Below, piece by piece: positions 6,179 to 7,859 of a stretch of DNA of 7,859 nucleotides (positions are counted from its first letter, which is position 1; every line of letters begins with the position of its first letter). Made by a program: the position numbers and the translations under genes. Below the pieces are notes generated by a model. It did no database searches and was not told the DNA's origin. It worked only from the letters and a program-made list of their open reading frames with translations. Origin of the DNA: Elusimicrobiota bacterium. Lineage in GTDB: Bacteria; Elusimicrobiota; Elusimicrobia; Elusimicrobiales; Elusimicrobiaceae. The DNA lies in contig JAIRMX010000166.1 of assembly GCA_031258375.1 (NCBI GenBank), forward strand, positions 1 to 7,859, in the 5' to 3' direction.

Positions 6179-7660
6179 TTATTTTACAAGTCCGGCAACG
6201 ACATCTCTGATGGATTTATCGTTGAGTTTTGATAAATAAAAAGCGGTTTTTTCCTTAAGACCGCTTATGGACGTTAAATCTCTGCCGCTCCAAAAACTTT
6301 TATTTGACAGAACTGACTTTGATATTTCTGCGGGATCTTTGCTTTGCCAAATTTCCGCAAAAAAAGATAAAACGGCTTTATCATCTTTAACTACATATTG
6401 CGAATTGTCTGCCCTTACAGCGTAATATAAATCTCTCTCCTCATCGCGTTTTACCTGATAAAATTTTATAAAAGCCGCCAGAGAGAAGCTTAAAAGTCCC
6501 GGCAACGCATTTTTTCTTTTGATATATTCCAATAGGGAGGGCAGACACCTTGCGTTAAATTTCGAACAAGAATTTAAAGAAATATCCAAAAGATTGTGCT
6601 TTATATACGGGTTTGCAAAACGTTCTTTTACAGCATTTGCAAAAGTTTCGAGCTCTTTTTCGGCAATATCCAATGTAGGCATAATTTCTTCCACAAATAA
6701 TTTATCTAAATATTTTGTAAATACCGGGTCATTCATAAAATCTAATACGGTGTTGTGTCCGGCAAGATAGGCCGCTAAAACAGTTGCCGTATGTCCGCCG
6801 TTTAAAATACGCACTTTTCTCATCTTATACGGGGCAACATCGTCTGTCCATATGACCTTGCCGGAACTTTTATGTACTGGCAAAATACTTGCCCATTCTT
6901 TTTTGCCTTCTATTACCCAAAGGTTAAATATCTCACTAGTTACCAGCGCGTCGTCTTTATATCCCAACTTTTCTTCAAACTCAGCTATATTATTTTTAGG
7001 GTAGCCGGTTACAATCCTATCCACTAAAGTATTTGTAAATTTATTGGCTTCGTCTATCCAATCAATAAAATATTTTTCTAAGTTCCATTCCTTTGCATAG
7101 CGCAAAACAATCTTTTTTAGTTCCGTACCATTATAATCAATAAGCTCAACTGGTAAAAAAAGCAGGCCTTTTGTTTTATCGCCGTTAAATTCTTTAAACC
7201 TTTCATATAAAAATAAAGTTATTTTCGCTGGGAAAGACTCAGGCGGATTATCCGTAAGCTTGTCGCCGTATTTATATACAATACCAGCTTCTGTGGTATT
7301 GGAAATAATTACTTCCAAATCGGGTTTTTTTGCCAAAGACATCAACGCGTCAAAATCTTTATACGCGTTTATGCAGCGCGAAACCGAAGTAATTTTTTGA
7401 ATTTTTTCTACAGGTTTCCCATTTTCTATCCCGCGCATCACAAGCGTGTAAATGCCATTCTGCACGTTAATTTTGTCGCCTTGTATTGCCGATGGAATAG
7501 GCTCGCAAAGTACAATGCTTCCTTTGTAGCTACCGTTTTCATTGGCGGAGTTTATCATCCAATCCGCAAATGCCCTTAAAAAATTACCTTCTCCAAACTG
7601 TAATATTTTTTCAGGATAATTACCATATATTTTTTTTGTTATTTCATTTATCGTTTTCAT
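6179..7660 (-). CDS. uxaB: Tagaturonate reductase / altronate oxidoreductase UxaB (EC 1.1.1.58)
   Basis: 493 residues (E. coli UxaB about 483), a member of the long-chain mannitol dehydrogenase family. It reduces D-tagaturonate to D-altronate with NADH in the cytoplasm. The N-terminal nucleotide-binding part has YPEKILQFGEGNFLRAFADW (15-34), the UxaB form of the family's G-x-G-x-F-x-R-A motif, then SNTTEAGIVYKYGDK (120-134), ELIDYNG (172-178) and TLVDRIVTGYP (211-221). The C-terminal catalytic part carries PYKMRKVRILNGGHTA (277-292), with Lys282, Asn287 and His290 as the K-x4-N-x2-H catalytic pattern, and NPYIKHNLLDISLNSCSKF (350-368). The N-terminus aligns with E. coli UxaB, so the ATG at 7660 is well supported although no Shine-Dalgarno precedes it. 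First gene of the uxaBA-dctPQM operon, behind a promoter at 7695-7723. UxuB (fructuronate reductase) was considered, but the N-terminal motif and the uxaA neighbour argue for UxaB. Confidence 0.95.
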   Translation of the reverse strand: MKTINEITKKIYGNYPEKILQFGEGNFLRAFADWMINSANENGSYKGSIVLCEPIPSAIQGDKINVQNGIYTLVMRGIENGKPVEKIQKITSVSRCINAYKDFDALMSLAKKPDLEVIISNTTEAGIVYKYGDKLTDNPPESFPAKITLFLYERFKEFNGDKTKGLLFLPVELIDYNGTELKKIVLRYAKEWNLEKYFIDWIDEANKFTNTLVDRIVTGYPKNNIAEFEEKLGYKDDALVTSEIFNLWVIEGKKEWASILPVHKSSGKVIWTDDVAPYKMRKVRILNGGHTATVLAAYLAGHNTVLDFMNDPVFTKYLDKLFVEEIMPTLDIAEKELETFANAVKERFANPYIKHNLLDISLNSCSKFNARCLPSLLEYIKRKNALPGLLSFSLAAFIKFYQVKRDEERDLYYAVRADNSQYVVKDDKAVLSFFAEIWQSKDPAEISKSVLSNKSFWSGRDLTSISGLKEKTAFYLSKLNDKSIRDVVAGLVK

Positions 7661-7694
7661 TTGTATAATAAACTGTCTAGCATATATTTTCTTT

Positions 7695-7723
7695 TTTATA
7701 GCATTTTTACTTCAAAAATACAA
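7695..7723 (-). promoter_or_regulatory. Candidate extended -10 promoter for the uxaBA-dctPQM operon
   Basis: On the minus strand TTGTAT (-35, 7718-7723) and TATAAA (-10, 7695-7700) are separated by exactly 17 nt. The -10 is preceded by TGC, giving an extended -10 element. The predicted start is near 7688, leaving a leader of about 27 nt before the uxaB ATG. The leader has no recognisable Shine-Dalgarno. The -35 box lies within the palindrome at 7716-7729. Confidence 0.55.
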
Positions 7724-7729
7724 GTATTT
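7716..7729. promoter_or_regulatory. 14-bp palindrome over the uxaB -35 box, candidate repressor operator
   Basis: AAATAC and GTATTT form perfect 6-nt arms around a 2-nt AA spacer. The palindrome contains most of the predicted -35 box of the uxaB promoter, the position expected for a repressor site. Hexuronate genes in other bacteria are commonly controlled by GntR-family (UxuR/ExuR) or LacI-family repressors, but no regulator gene is in the window and the core does not match the usual GntR GT-N-AC form closely. The regulator is unknown. In AT-rich DNA a palindrome of this size can arise by chance. Confidence 0.4.
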
Positions 7730-7740
7730 GTAAGACATAA

Positions 7741-7859
7741 GGGTCTTGTTGCACAATTAGGTAAAGAACTAGCCAAAGTACAACACAAACCATAACACCA
7801 CTCCAGCTATTCTCTAAACTGCGTATTTTGGCAGTCCCAGCTTGTTAAATCTATTTATT
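7741..7859. mobile_element. Possible end of an insertion sequence, upstream of uxaB (partial)
   Basis: From 7741 the plus strand starts GGGTCTTGTTGCACAA, which resembles terminal inverted repeats of IS5-group elements, with a loose similarity also to IS6-family ends (-CTGTTGCAAA-). Base composition becomes less AT-extreme from this point, and the remaining stretch to the window edge has no credible gene start and no motif of a host gene. If real, this is one terminus of an element that continues past the right edge. The opposite inverted repeat, the target duplication and a transposase cannot be seen, so the call rests on motif recall alone. Confidence 0.3.

Noticed and set aside
7661..7795. 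Short plus-strand frame running through the uxaB upstream region and ending at a TAA near 7795
   Set aside because: It has no good start or ribosome-binding site, lies over the promoter, and its product shows no recognisable domain.
7741..7859. Short minus-strand frame giving a hydrophobic peptide in the possible IS end
   Set aside because: About 45 codons after a stop, with no start signal. It could be a transposase tail, but no transposase motif is visible.
1..7859. CRISPR arrays, tRNA or rRNA genes, riboswitches
   Set aside because: No regularly spaced repeats, no cloverleaf-like segments and no conserved leader motif were seen. Intergenic space is limited to two short regions.

Overview
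This AT-rich window comes from a diderm (Gram-negative-type) bacterium. It carries Pal, TolB and CpoB-type envelope proteins and a TRAP transporter, and every supported gene lies on the minus strand. The low G+C content, the lipoprotein-rich envelope genes and the uronate catabolism would fit a gut- or host-associated lineage such as Elusimicrobiota (Endomicrobium-like). That placement is a guess from general character; no marker gene here settles it.

Read in the direction of transcription (right to left), positions 7661-7859 are non-coding. The outer part, from about 7741, begins with a motif resembling the end of an insertion sequence. Next to it is a good sigma70-type promoter with an extended -10, whose -35 box lies inside a 14-bp palindrome. 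A five-gene cluster follows: uxaB (tagaturonate reductase), uxaA (altronate dehydratase), and dctP, dctQ and dctM (the three subunits of a TRAP transporter). Genes are separated by 1, 21 and 11 nt, and dctQ and dctM overlap by 4 nt, so this reads as one operon. The inferred job is uptake of a hexuronate and its reduction and dehydration: tagaturonate to altronate to 2-keto-3-deoxygluconate. The isomerase UxaC and the KDG kinase and aldolase are not in the window.

A 271-nt intergenic region (1583-1853) follows. It has no convincing terminator but holds a strong promoter candidate for the second cluster: pal, cpoB (ybgF) and tolB. tolB is cut by the left edge of the window after 117 codons and needs a hand translation because its 3' end is missing. 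The order pal-cpoB-tolB differs from the classical tolB-pal-cpoB order. Both Pal and the CpoB-like protein have lipoprotein signal peptides.

Nothing here looks like a wholly new system. The points most worth a second look are the dedicated uronate TRAP operon lacking uxaC, its lipoprotein-type substrate-binding protein, the palindrome over the -35 box next to a possible IS end, the lack of Shine-Dalgarno sequences in front of uxaB and uxaA but not the other genes, and the rearranged Tol-Pal order with an unusual Pal motif.
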